DNA of 47,770 nt from Saprospiraceae bacterium (GCA_020629935.1 JAHDCJ010000010.1:18346-66115); one strand, 5' to 3'. Positions 17,985 through 27,891 are shown, numbered from the stretch's first letter. The notes: generated by a model from the sequence alone, not told the origin. A program made the numbers and translations.

Positions 17985-20900
17985 TTAATGTTTAATAATT
18001 ATTACTCCATTAACCATTTTATTCTTACTTATTATTCTATACATATACGCTCCTTGTGCTAGATTATTAGTCTCTATAAAATCCAAGGCATTAATCTTTT
18101 TATCCATAATCTTTTTTCCACTCGCATCAAAAAGAACAAATTGCAAATTTCCTTTTAGTGTACTCGCTACATGAAATCCTCGATCATTTGATGTTGGATT
18201 GGGATAAACAAACACCTCGTTGGATGCTCCGTTCATTTGTTCTACAGGCAAAGATAAGCCTTCGCTAGAAATTACAAACTGACTAAAAGAAGTGATCGAA
18301 TTATTATTTGAAAAAACCACCTCTCCATCTATACCTTGTGTCGCAGCATCTCCATCATCAATACTGGAATTCCATGACGCGCCATCTCTATTAGAGCCTC
18401 TTTTAAATAATTTAAACGAACTCGGATTCAATTCATCATCTATAGAAACCAAACCAATTTTTCTAAATATAATTTCATTTAGTTCACTAAACGTAGCATT
18501 ATTTCCATAATTATTGACAATCCAATAACTTCTACTAATCGGAAATTCATTAGGCAATTCATCGGGTGCTAAATTGATTCTAGAAACGACCAACTCGCCA
18601 TCTGGATGTACCATTCCAAAATCTATAGATACATCAGCATTAGTAAAATCATAAAGTCCAGATCCGTTGACTGTGAGTCGGTGACTAGTCCCTCCTCCTA
18701 CAGGAGCAGTAGAAACTTCACGACTAGCATCTCCATTCATTATCCCATGATTGGACCGAATTCGATCAGCGACACTCGTTTCTGAAACTGCTTCGTTAAA
18801 TTGGTAATAAGCTACCAAATTAGATTCTTCTTCATACTTAGTTAGATGTCGTTTTTCTCTAATTGACGCTTGGTCTAATGCTTCATTCCAAATACAAACT
18901 TCTTCAATTAATCCATCGAAGAAATCATTGACATCATAGCTTCTATGTCTAGCCCCAATAAGAATATCTCTATCAATGCTGCTAATACTTCCCGTCATAT
19001 TTATGCTACCATCTAATTCTCCGTTTACGTAAACTTTGAGTTGTTGTCCATCATAGGTAGCTGCTACATAATACCATTGGTTAGCAAGTAAATTTGTACT
19101 CCCTGTGATATCCCAAGGAGCCACTTCTCGCTGAGCAAAAAGTCGACCATTGACTACACCAAATTGAAATTGTCCAATAACATACCGGTCATGTTTTGAA
19201 AGTATATAACCCGTCATATTACTGGAAGCAGGTTTGATCCAAGCCGAAAAAGTAAAATGCTTTGTACCACTAAAATCAAGTGCTTCTGGCCTACCTAAAT
19301 TTACATAGCCTTCTGTGTTCGGATTCAAAGCCAATTGGGGAATGGTATCTAAGGTACAACTATTTTCTATCGTAATTAAATTAGTAATCGTTTGGGTATG
19401 TGTTCCATAAGTATCACTTACGGTTAGCGTAACATCATAACTTCCTTCTTCATCATAAGTAACTTTAGGTTGGCGTTCGTTTGAAGTACTCGGTAAACCT
19501 CCAGGAAATTCCCAAGACCAACTCTGTCCCGTTTCACTAAGCGCCGAATGATCAGAAAAGTAGAAGGTATCTTGTGCACAATAACTGCTTAACTTATCTA
19601 CCGAAATTTGAGCTAAAGGCGGGGTGTTTTCATATAACTCTGCTTCATAAACACTACGGTTCGTTCCATTCCGAATTTTCCCTTCTCTATAAAAAGGAAT
19701 CAAGTCAGTGGAGTAAGTACTCACTGGCAAATTAGTATTAAACAAAGCCCAATCAGACATGCTATTATTTCGGTAATAAACCGCCCGTTTTGTTCCTACA
19801 TACACTCCTCCATCGCTTCCTCTTTGATGTACAATATTAGTTACCGATTCGCCATTTAAATTGTTTCCAGAATAAGAGTTCCAAGTATTCCCTCCATTTA
19901 TAGATTTAAGTATTTGAACCCCATCTAATTCATTTCCAGAATAGGGATATTTTCTAGCGAGCCATAGAATATTCGCATTTTCCCCGTCTACAGTAATATC
20001 ATAACGCACCCAATCACTAGTACCTAATTCTGTTGCTGTTGGTGTGATCTCTGACCATAATGTCCCGCCATTATTACTTTTCCAAACTTCTTTTTTATCC
20101 CACCATCCACCAGCTAAAGAGACGTAGATTGTTTGTGGATCATTCCAAGCTGTTTCTATTGAATAAATTGGAATGGTAAAGGTATGCAGTAAATCAAAAG
20201 TAAGCCCATCGTCTTTAGTAAACCATAACTCATTTTCATCACCCACATAAATCATATTAGCCGATCGAGGATCAAATGCAAATGGTTTACTCCACAAATC
20301 TTTATTAAAAGCGAGTCCTGCATTTGCAATTAAGCGATCTCCAGAAAGCATTTTTTCTCCATAGTCATAATATACTTTTCGTTCATTAGCATAATTTACT
20401 TTTCCCAAGGTATTGTCTCCTCCTCCTGTAGAAATCCATCCGTTTTCATAGACATTATTATCTTTAAGTAATGTACCATTATGATAGGTACCGCCAACCA
20501 TGACTTCTCCATCCCAAAAGCCCGCGCCAAATCCCCAGAAATCTGTTCCAGCAATCCCTAGCATTCGTCGATCAAAATTGGCTCCATCATCATTTGAATA
20601 AAAAATTCCTCCGTCATTAGCTACCCATAAATCATTGCCAAAAAACCGAATATCATGGATGTCGGCATGTACGTAATTGGGTTTATAAGAATGACTCCAT
20701 TTGGAAGGACAAGTAAAGGTATTGCCTCCATCATTTGAAATCCAAAGATTGACTCCTCCTACAAAAAGATCATCAGCGTCGGCATCAGAAACATCAAAGG
20801 CCAAATCGTAATAATATTGTCCACCATCATCTCCTCCTTGATCATCCCAACCCATTAAATTTTTATTTGTAGCTGCATCTGGCACTCCTGCAGGTTGAGG

Positions 20901-22697
20901 TCCACAACATGTTCTTGTCCATGTATTCCCTTGATCATCACTTCGATAAATACCATATAATCCTGAGCCTCCATTGGCACTTCCAGTACATAAAGCATAG
21001 ACGCGATTAGGGTCTGCAAGGCTAGTGGCGATTTCGGTACGACGTTGTTCGTCAGGTTCATTTAAATCGGTGGCCACGCAGGTCATTTGATTTGTCAGAC
21101 TCCATGTGACAGTTCCATTGGCTGTAAAATTATTCCCTCCAATAGCGTCATTTAATGTGGTACCTGCATTTTCATCTATCTTCCAATGATGCATTAAATT
21201 GCTGTAGTTAGGATGGCTATTATTTGCAGTTTGGCATTTCCAATTTTCAATTTCTGTAGCATTAAGTACGACATTCCAAATTCTAACTTCATTGATATCT
21301 CCATTATAAAAATTGCCATATCCCAATGTACCGTCTTGTCCTATTGCCAAGGATAAAGCATTATCTACTGCTGTAGAAATAATGGTATTATCAGTATCTA
21401 AAAGTTGTCCGTCTTGATACACTTTCTTTTCTCCATCTTGATCATAAGTCACCGCAATGTGATGCCATTCATCATCATTGATATTCCCTCCATTTAGATC
21501 AATTCGATTAGCACCATCACCAATATTGAATTTCCAACCTGAACCATTACAAGCAATCACGAATCCTTTGTTTTGTCCACTATTCCAATTTTTATTAGAT
21601 AGGATGGCTGGATCGCCTGACCAAGAGGGCGTTTTGATTCTCATTTCAATAGTAAAATCAGTAAATGCCCCATTTCCTAAGTTGACATTATTATTTGCAG
21701 CGGCATAATCATTGGGTGCATCTATATTAATTGCCGAAAAATTGCTTGTAGTAATAGATGAAATTCCTGGCCATCCTGATCCTGTTAATGTAAAGGTATT
21801 TCCCCCATCTATAGATTTAAAAAATTCAGTACGGTTATTATTTTCTTTTACGGAATAAATCACATTCGCATTGCTAGGATGAAATTCTAATTCTTGGAAT
21901 TCTCCACTTTTTATTTTGGTAAAGTTTTGTCCACCATCATTTGTTCGATATAAACCATCATTGGCACATAAAAACAAGATTTGATTATTGCTTGGATGCA
22001 TGACAATATCATTCAGTCCATGCCCTTCGCTTTGGTAAATGGCATCTCCAATAGCCGACCAATTATTTCCACCATCTGTAGTTTTATATAAAATACCAGC
22101 TCCTTCAAAGTAAACTACATTTTCATTGGTATGATCTATTTCAATAGCAAACACCCTATTAAGCATCATATCTTCGGTTAAGCTTATCCAGTTTAAACCT
22201 TTATCTACACTTTTCCATAGGCCTGCGGTGGCTGTTCCAGCATAAATGGTATTAGGATTACTTTGGGCTTGTTCTACGGTGTACACATGGGCTGCACCTG
22301 CGGCATAGCTACGATCTGTTGCCCCTTTATCAAAATCAAAAGGGCCGATGCAAGTCCAAGGAGAAGTTGGATTTCTATTAGCTAAACGTTGAAGATAATT
22401 ATTATTTAAAGCTTGCGCTTCTTTCCAAGATGACGTGTTAGATTCGAGTCCATTGACATCTCTTTTGATTGTTCTCAACCAACGTTTATAGTATTGTGTA
22501 TGGCCATTTTTGACAAATTCATTAGAAGCATAGTAGGCTTCATAGGCTTGTATGACATCGCCTATATCTGATGAATCTGCATACATCATTTGCACCCAAT
22601 GTGGTAATGGGTTCGATTGAATTGCGTATTTTTTTTCTAGCTGAGCAAAGAAGGAAAAGGGAAGGATAAAAGTAAGGACTAGAATAATCAATCTCAT
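17985..22697 (-). CDS. Giant secreted Asp-box/LamG/PKD protein with T9SS sorting domain
   Basis: 1570 residues. Signal peptide 1-18 (FFAQ). Asp-box/BNR or sortilin-like propeller repeats occupy about 120-320 and again about 540-1010, with motifs such as YRTNDGGQNF, KSVDKGLNW and KSINGGNTW. A LamG/concanavalin-like domain (about 325-515, TIEMRIKTPSW... NEVRIWNVVL) is inserted between the two propeller parts. A PKD domain follows (about 1026-1116, SWSWEFPGG... VTYDEEGSYDVTLTVSD), then a second LamG (about 1122-1296, TFSAWIKPA... IEEVCIWNEAL), a further beta domain, and a C-terminal T9SS type A sorting domain (about 1497-1570, VFVYPNPTSNDRGF... NLAQGAYMYRI). This architecture suits a surface adhesin or glycan-binding/degrading protein. 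No catalytic residues were identified. It is 63 bp upstream of the LRR gene. Confidence 0.9.
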   Translation of the reverse strand: MRLIILVLTFILPFSFFAQLEKKYAIQSNPLPHWVQMMYADSSDIGDVIQAYEAYYASNEFVKNGHTQYYKRWLRTIKRDVNGLESNTSSWKEAQALNNNYLQRLANRNPTSPWTCIGPFDFDKGATDRSYAAGAAHVYTVEQAQSNPNTIYAGTATAGLWKSVDKGLNWISLTEDMMLNRVFAIEIDHTNENVVYFEGAGILYKTTDGGNNWSAIGDAIYQSEGHGLNDIVMHPSNNQILFLCANDGLYRTNDGGQNFTKIKSGEFQELEFHPSNANVIYSVKENNNRTEFFKSIDGGNTFTLTGSGWPGISSITTSNFSAINIDAPNDYAAANNNVNLGNGAFTDFTIEMRIKTPSWSGDPAILSNKNWNSGQNKGFVIACNGSGWKFNIGDGANRIDLNGGNINDDEWHHIAVTYDQDGEKKVYQDGQLLDTDNTIISTAVDNALSLAIGQDGTLGYGNFYNGDINEVRIWNVVLNATEIENWKCQTANNSHPNYSNLMHHWKIDENAGTTLNDAIGGNNFTANGTVTWSLTNQMTCVATDLNEPDEQRRTEIATSLADPNRVYALCTGSANGGSGLYGIYRSDDQGNTWTRTCCGPQPAGVPDAATNKNLMGWDDQGGDDGGQYYYDLAFDVSDADADDLFVGGVNLWISNDGGNTFTCPSKWSHSYKPNYVHADIHDIRFFGNDLWVANDGGIFYSNDDGANFDRRMLGIAGTDFWGFGAGFWDGEVMVGGTYHNGTLLKDNNVYENGWISTGGGDNTLGKVNYANERKVYYDYGEKMLSGDRLIANAGLAFNKDLWSKPFAFDPRSANMIYVGDENELWFTKDDGLTFDLLHTFTIPIYSIETAWNDPQTIYVSLAGGWWDKKEVWKSNNGGTLWSEITPTATELGTSDWVRYDITVDGENANILWLARKYPYSGNELDGVQILKSINGGNTWNSYSGNNLNGESVTNIVHQRGSDGGVYVGTKRAVYYRNNSMSDWALFNTNLPVSTYSTDLIPFYREGKIRNGTNRSVYEAELYENTPPLAQISVDKLSSYCAQDTFYFSDHSALSETGQSWSWEFPGGLPSTSNERQPKVTYDEEGSYDVTLTVSDTYGTHTQTITNLITIENSCTLDTIPQLALNPNTEGYVNLGRPEALDFSGTKHFTFSAWIKPASSNMTGYILSKHDRYVIGQFQFGVVNGRLFAQREVAPWDITGSTNLLANQWYYVAATYDGQQLKVYVNGELDGSINMTGSISSIDRDILIGARHRSYDVNDFFDGLIEEVCIWNEALDQASIREKRHLTKYEEESNLVAYYQFNEAVSETSVADRIRSNHGIMNGDASREVSTAPVGGGTSHRLTVNGSGLYDFTNADVSIDFGMVHPDGELVVSRINLAPDELPNEFPISRSYWIVNNYGNNATFSELNEIIFRKIGLVSIDDELNPSSFKLFKRGSNRDGASWNSSIDDGDAATQGIDGEVVFSNNNSITSFSQFVISSEGLSLPVEQMNGASNEVFVYPNPTSNDRGFHVASTLKGNLQFVLFDASGKKIMDKKINALDFIETNNLAQGAYMYRIISKNKMVNGVIIIKH

Positions 22698-22769
22698 AGT
22701 TTGGTGTTTGAACTACAAGATAAATTATTTTCAATTAAAACACGAGAAAAAGCAAACTAGACCAAATGG

Positions 22770-25700
22770 CTATTTTCTCATTTCCCAAACCCATTTACCA
22801 AAAGAATCAATATAGCCTAAACGATCTCCACGTTCTACACGGAATAAATTTCCGCCGAGATAAGAAATATATTCATATTCTGGTTCGATAATAACTTTAC
22901 CATTAAGATCAGCTACACCAGAAAATCTTCTAATCTGTACTTTAGCATATCCTCTATTAAAGGCTTCTATTTTAGCATATTTCGGAGGAATAATTTCAAT
23001 TCCATTGAGATTAATAATGCCCCATTTTGATCCAATTTTGACCGAAGCGATGCCATCTTTAAAAGCAGAACCTCCATTGAAATATCCTTTATATAATCGG
23101 TTTTCCTCTGTGATAAAATAATGCCGATGTTCTTTTGTTCGTACTAAACCGCGGCCTTCAGTAAAGTCAAGGATTCGGTCTACACTAGGTTCAATAAAAT
23201 ATTTACCAGTTTCATCAATCAAACCAGAGTTTCGATACCCTTTATAAACCACCGCTTTTCCTTCATTGAAGCTTAAACATTTAGAATATTCAGCAGGAAT
23301 AATTTTTTTACCGTTTTTATCAATAAACCCCCATCTTCCTTTTTCCATAAATGCGGCACGGTCTTCACTAAAGGCCTCTAATCTAGAAAATTGCAAAGGA
23401 ATCGCTAATACTCCTTTTTCATTGATAAAACCAAATTTCCCTTTAGAACGTACCATCGCCATCCCATCTGAATATGGAAAAATCCGTTCAAATTTTTCAT
23501 TACATATTTTTTCACCTTGTCTATTAATAACCCCATAGTCACCTCCTCCATAATAGGTTATGGCTAATCCATATCGATTAAAGGCTTCAATTTTGGGGTA
23601 TTTCGGACGTAAAACAAATTGGCCTTCTTTATTGATGATTCCATAATCACTCCCATCTCTTACCCGAGCAATATCTCCTTCAAAATCGAAGCATTGAGTA
23701 AATTCAAAAGCGATGACTTCTTCTCCTTTTTTATTGATATATCCAGATTTAGAAGTAATCGCGGCCCAAGCCAAACCATTTGAAAATTGGCCCACTCTTC
23801 TATAGTTATGATCCAAAATGATTTCTCCATTTCTATCTACAAACCCCCAACGTCTTTTGAGACGAACACCTGCTAATCCTTCTGAAAAGTTGAGGACTTT
23901 TTCATAAATACAAGGAATAATTTCATTTCCTTTTTGATCCATAAATCCCCATTTTCCATTGCGTTTTACTGGAATTCGGCCTTCATTAAATTCTCCAACT
24001 TCCTCATACATGACTTCTACTACAACTTTTCCTGTAGAATCAATCACTCCGTATTTTTCTTCATTTACATAAACCCTTAAGATTTGATTATTGGAAGCTT
24101 TTAGAAAATGAATTTCATCAAATTCATTTTCTAAAAGTACTTCTCCATTATATCCAATAGTCCCCCATTTATCGTTTTGTTTTACTATACCAACTCCACT
24201 TCTAAAGTCCTTTGCAAAATCATATTGTCCTGGGATGACCAATTTTCCTAAGGTATCTAAATAACCCCATTCGCCTTTATCGACAAACATTTTGCCTTTT
24301 TCAAAAAGACGTTGATCAACCAACGTAATACTTTCTAGATAATTTTGACTTCTCATGGTCGACATGAAATCATTTAAGCTGCCAAGATGCTCTTCTCCAT
24401 TCATCATTTTAACACTTAATCGACCTTTTACACTACATCGAGCTCGGCCACTGCTGAAGTCACCTATATAGCCCATGTTTTCTTGAATAATTACCCCTCG
24501 TTTATTTATTAAACCGTGTAATCCACTAGAGAAAACTACCCGAGCTACTGGCAGAGAATCTTGAACAAAATCATTTATTCGGATATCCAACATGTTGACT
24601 TCGGTAGTTGCACGACCACTTTTATTATCTACTATACCATAAACATAAAAATACTTAAAGGAGGTACGATCAAACCATTGTTTTACAATGGATTCTTTTC
24701 CCACGATAGTAAAACCCAAATCAGGTTTCACCTCAATATGATCATAGGTCGGAGAAATTTGAATCTTTCCCGTCTGGATATTTCTCAAGCCCCATTTTTG
24801 TGTATTGGAATGATAAAACCATTCAAAATTTTCCATCACAAACATCGGGCGCATAGTATTCGAAACTGCACCTCTTACTTTTTTCGTATTAAAACCCACT
24901 TTGATAGTTCCAAATTTATTAAAACTATCCTCTTCGGCTAATTCTCCTTCTTCATTAAAAGAAATCATTTTTAAGGTTTCCCCTGTATAGGCATAAGCGA
25001 CATTATCTTCGATATTCATTCGATCATAAATACATCTGACCACCTCATTTCCTTTAATGTTAACTACTCCAAATTTATCTTTGATTTGCACAGCAGCCAC
25101 CTGTGTTCTCAAAGGAGCAATAAAATCATAATTGATCGGAATGAGTAAGGCTCCTCCGCGTTGTGCGACGCCCCATTTTCTATCTTTTTGTACCCGATAC
25201 AATTGATCACCATACAAATGCACCTCATCAAATTCGGGATTAAGGATGACTTCTCCTTGGGTATTTATTAATCCTATTTTACCCAATTTCCTACACATGG
25301 CTAAGTCCTCATTATAAGGTAAATACTCCTCAAACTCAGTCCCCGCAATGGGTTTAGAAAGCGGAATAGAAAATAAATAAGGACGAGATAAGGTATCTTC
25401 TAAACGTAAAAAACCTGTAGAAAGCGGTTCAAACATTTGGTATTCTAATGCTAAAATTGCTTCCCCGTTTTTATTTACGGCACCCCAAACTCTATCTTTT
25501 CGAAAGAAATAAATATTGGATGCAGGAATTACAATTTTATCAAAAGCTGGCCTTAATATTTCAACTCCATCATCGGCAAGCAAACCCATTTTACCTTTTT
25601 CGTAGGTAATGAAATATTGCTCTTGATAAAGCCGAACTCGATCATATTTCGGATTGGATATGGATCGACCATCGGTGTGGATCAAACCCCATTTTCCTTC

Positions 25701-26087
25701 AAAAACGTAGGCTAAGTATCGACCACCAATTACACGAACTTCCTCATAAGGTTTATCTAAAATAATTTCCTCTTGAGGATTAATCACCTTCCAACGTTGA
25801 TCTTCAAAAATGGTAAAGAGCGTGGAATCAAGAATAGACACATCTTGATAAATGGGCTTTAATACTTCTTCCCCTGCACGATTAATCACCCCAACTTTAT
25901 TCTTTTTTTGAATCGTCGCATAATTTCCCTCAAAAGAACCTACCGCATCATAAGTCGCTTTTAAAAATATTTCTCCATTCGCATCAATTAGTCCCCATTT
26001 CCCATCCATTTTAACAGGAAAATATTCTTGACTAAAAGAATAGAAACTTATGCAAAGAAAAATGCAAGAGGAAAGGATGATCCGCAT
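22770..26087 (-). CDS. Large secreted WG-repeat protein
   Basis: 1105 residues with a signal peptide (MRIILSSCIFLCISFYSFSQ) followed by about 25 WG (KWG-motif) repeats of roughly 45 residues, for example GKWGLIDANGE, GKWGFMDQKGN, RRWGFVDRNGE and GRWGFIDKNGK. The repeats are predicted short beta-units that probably form an elongated or closed solenoid for binding. Repeats become irregular at about residues 360-560, where a non-repeat segment with no Trp-Gly motif is embedded, and the last units (RFSGVADLNGK, DRLGYIDSFGK) are degenerate. There is no T9SS domain; the protein ends in KWVWEMRK. An exact 18-bp hairpin lies within the gene at 24098-24137. WG-repeat proteins have no agreed biochemical role. 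Confidence 0.88.
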   Translation of the reverse strand: MRIILSSCIFLCISFYSFSQEYFPVKMDGKWGLIDANGEIFLKATYDAVGSFEGNYATIQKKNKVGVINRAGEEVLKPIYQDVSILDSTLFTIFEDQRWKVINPQEEIILDKPYEEVRVIGGRYLAYVFEGKWGLIHTDGRSISNPKYDRVRLYQEQYFITYEKGKMGLLADDGVEILRPAFDKIVIPASNIYFFRKDRVWGAVNKNGEAILALEYQMFEPLSTGFLRLEDTLSRPYLFSIPLSKPIAGTEFEEYLPYNEDLAMCRKLGKIGLINTQGEVILNPEFDEVHLYGDQLYRVQKDRKWGVAQRGGALLIPINYDFIAPLRTQVAAVQIKDKFGVVNIKGNEVVRCIYDRMNIEDNVAYAYTGETLKMISFNEEGELAEEDSFNKFGTIKVGFNTKKVRGAVSNTMRPMFVMENFEWFYHSNTQKWGLRNIQTGKIQISPTYDHIEVKPDLGFTIVGKESIVKQWFDRTSFKYFYVYGIVDNKSGRATTEVNMLDIRINDFVQDSLPVARVVFSSGLHGLINKRGVIIQENMGYIGDFSSGRARCSVKGRLSVKMMNGEEHLGSLNDFMSTMRSQNYLESITLVDQRLFEKGKMFVDKGEWGYLDTLGKLVIPGQYDFAKDFRSGVGIVKQNDKWGTIGYNGEVLLENEFDEIHFLKASNNQILRVYVNEEKYGVIDSTGKVVVEVMYEEVGEFNEGRIPVKRNGKWGFMDQKGNEIIPCIYEKVLNFSEGLAGVRLKRRWGFVDRNGEIILDHNYRRVGQFSNGLAWAAITSKSGYINKKGEEVIAFEFTQCFDFEGDIARVRDGSDYGIINKEGQFVLRPKYPKIEAFNRYGLAITYYGGGDYGVINRQGEKICNEKFERIFPYSDGMAMVRSKGKFGFINEKGVLAIPLQFSRLEAFSEDRAAFMEKGRWGFIDKNGKKIIPAEYSKCLSFNEGKAVVYKGYRNSGLIDETGKYFIEPSVDRILDFTEGRGLVRTKEHRHYFITEENRLYKGYFNGGSAFKDGIASVKIGSKWGIINLNGIEIIPPKYAKIEAFNRGYAKVQIRRFSGVADLNGKVIIEPEYEYISYLGGNLFRVERGDRLGYIDSFGKWVWEMRK
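24098..24137. repeat. Perfect 18-bp inverted repeat inside the WG-repeat gene
   Basis: Arms CTTTTAGAAAATGAATTT (24098-24115) and AAATTCATTTTCTAAAAG (24120-24137) are exact reverse complements around the 4-nt loop CATC. It codes for LLENEFDEIHFLK (about residues 650-663) in the minus-strand gene. No U-tract follows, so it is not a standard terminator. Confidence 0.9.
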
Positions 26088-26124
26088 AAATTTGTTGGTT
26101 TATCTATTTTATTTACTATTCAAA

Positions 26125-26158
26125 GTGGAATGTATCACATTATAACGACACATTCCAC
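26125..26158 (-). terminator. Inverted repeat, possible weak terminator
   Basis: Arms GTGGAATGT (26125-26133) and ACATTCCAC (26150-26158), 9 bp perfect with a 16-nt loop, between the stop of the 26201 gene and the start of the WG gene. Read on minus it is followed by only TTTG, so it may be a weak terminator or an operator for the WG gene. Confidence 0.4.
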
Positions 26159-26200
26159 CTTAAATTATTTATTTCTTTAAATTACCTTCTTAATTGGATA

Positions 26201-27640
26201 TTAAGAAAAAGTTTCGATGACCTTTTGCAAATCTTGGACAGATTCTATTTTTTGATCAATCACATCCATTTTAAATATTACTGTTTCTCCCAATTCTCTA
26301 CGCATTCTTAAATCTTCACTATCCATTTTTCTAAATTGCTTATGCGAAAAAACAGCTACTTTATTTCCAGGCAATACGGCAACCACATTATTTTTTGTAG
26401 TTGGATCAAATGAAAACTTATTGAAATCATTTGCTGAATATCTAACTACCGCACGCTGTTCTCCACTAATTAAAAACACTTTTACTTTGTTTACATCGGT
26501 ATCTATTCCATCAATTTGAAAATCTGCGTTACAAATAATTCGTTTTGGTGATTTCCAAACATCCCAATTATGTACACCAAATTTATTGATCCTAAAACTT
26601 CGCAGTAAATCTGCTTCTTGGGCTAAGCGATTGGTTTCTAATTTAAGATCCTCTTTAATTTTATTGTATTTAGCCGCTAAATCACGATAGACAGCCATTG
26701 CTTTTTCGAGGTCTTTTCCTTTTAGTACAGGTTTAACAATAGAGTTAAATTGCTTGTCTCCTCCACGTAATTGCAATTCATATTTTCCATTTTCTACATC
26801 AAAAGGTTTAATATCAATACTTACCCAATTATGTTCAAACACCCATTTGTTCTTTTCTGGGTCACTTGCAGGTGTATTGCCATTATATTCCCAAATTACA
26901 TTTCGGTAGGCTTTCAATTCTGGGAATGCCGTATAATTTACATCTAGATTGAAAACGAATTTATCTGAATAGGCTTTTCTTGGCTTTACAGGTTGTAAAG
27001 GTAATTTAGGCAAACGCTTCTTTTTTTCTATTTTTTCTTTGTTTGGTTTTGCGGGTTTAGTCCCTTTGTTTTCCCATTGACAATCTTCTTCATCTAAATA
27101 GAAAAAATCAAAATTATTTCCCTTGACAAAGGATGCCATATCGACTTCCACTTCTTTATCTTTGGCCATATAAATTGGATTTCCTTTTTGTTCTCCAAGC
27201 ATTTCAAACATGCCTGCGGTCTCCATATATTTGCTATCGTCATTTCTATTGGTCATAGGAATACCCGAAGCAATAATTTCAGATGCTTTATGAAATTCTC
27301 TATACTTCAAGGTTACTTTTCCAGTGATTGGGTTTCCATCTTGGTCTACAAACGCATCTTTAGGCACACGAATCATCGTACCATTATCCATTCGAATTAA
27401 TTTACCTTGCACTACATCGACTTCATGTTGAGAATAAGGAACGTCCAAATTTTCGAATGGAGGATCTATGGTTTTTAATGCCGTCAAAAGAGGATCTGGT
27501 TTATCTTTTGTAATTTTGCCTGATGGCGAAACATTGACTTGATTTTCATCTAAGGTATTAGAAGTTGTATTATTATACCATAAATATCCTGCTAAACTTA
27601 TTGAAATCAATAGGGCTAAAGAAGTTAGTATTTTATTCAT
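26201..27640 (-). CDS. Membrane-anchored or secreted protein of unknown function
   Basis: 479 residues with an N-terminal hydrophobic segment (about 5-21) that could be a signal peptide or an anchor; no lipobox Cys is present. After a linker, the segment at about 72-115 (VDVVQGKLIRMDNGTMIRVP...DAFVDQDGNPITGKV) resembles the ZU5-like or regulatory beta-domain found at the N-terminus of many Bacteroidota hypothetical proteins. A Lys/Pro-rich insert (about 195-220, KPAKPNKEKIEKKKRLPKLP) separates it from a region with Trp-rich strands and a charged helix (about 310-350). The C-terminal helix ends in a Gln-rich VQDLQKVIETF. Same strand as the WG gene, separated by 113 bp. No family name can be given with confidence. 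Confidence 0.7.
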   Translation of the reverse strand: MNKILTSLALLISISLAGYLWYNNTTSNTLDENQVNVSPSGKITKDKPDPLLTALKTIDPPFENLDVPYSQHEVDVVQGKLIRMDNGTMIRVPKDAFVDQDGNPITGKVTLKYREFHKASEIIASGIPMTNRNDDSKYMETAGMFEMLGEQKGNPIYMAKDKEVEVDMASFVKGNNFDFFYLDEEDCQWENKGTKPAKPNKEKIEKKKRLPKLPLQPVKPRKAYSDKFVFNLDVNYTAFPELKAYRNVIWEYNGNTPASDPEKNKWVFEHNWVSIDIKPFDVENGKYELQLRGGDKQFNSIVKPVLKGKDLEKAMAVYRDLAAKYNKIKEDLKLETNRLAQEADLLRSFRINKFGVHNWDVWKSPKRIICNADFQIDGIDTDVNKVKVFLISGEQRAVVRYSANDFNKFSFDPTTKNNVVAVLPGNKVAVFSHKQFRKMDSEDLRMRRELGETVIFKMDVIDQKIESVQDLQKVIETFS

Positions 27641-27739
27641 TTTTAGTATTTTTTATTGCATAACGAAGAAGCATAAAAAAGTAACAAGTCATTTACTATA
27701 TCGAATAACACACCACCAAACCATTGATAGGATTAAACT

Positions 27740-27868
27740 ATGAATTCCTCTATTCCTATAGATTATAGTAACGAAATATTGGCCGAGCTTGGTTTGGAGA
27801 ACTACCGTTTAGTAAAGATGGGTCAAATATTTTCAAACAACTTCATTCTAAGAAAAGTATTCCGATAG
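27740..27868 (+). CDS. Short orphan ORF, possible gene remnant
   Basis: A 42-residue ORF (ATG 27740, stop 27866-27868). The sequence NSSIPIDYSNEILAELGLEN...NNFILRKVFR looks protein-like, resembling the last 40 residues of a methyltransferase or glycosyltransferase rather than a random frame, but no full-length gene precedes it. It may be the 3' scar of a gene lost by deletion next to the sulfotransferase. It could also be a chance ORF. Function and expression are unsupported. Confidence 0.25.
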   Translation: MNSSIPIDYSNEILAELGLENYRLVKMGQIFSNNFILRKVFR

Positions 27869-27891
27869 ATTTTACCTATTTTTATCCTATC

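Noticed and set aside
24561..24941. Plus-strand 126-codon ORF inside the WG gene
   Set aside because: Antisense to a long conserved repeat frame and without coding character of its own.
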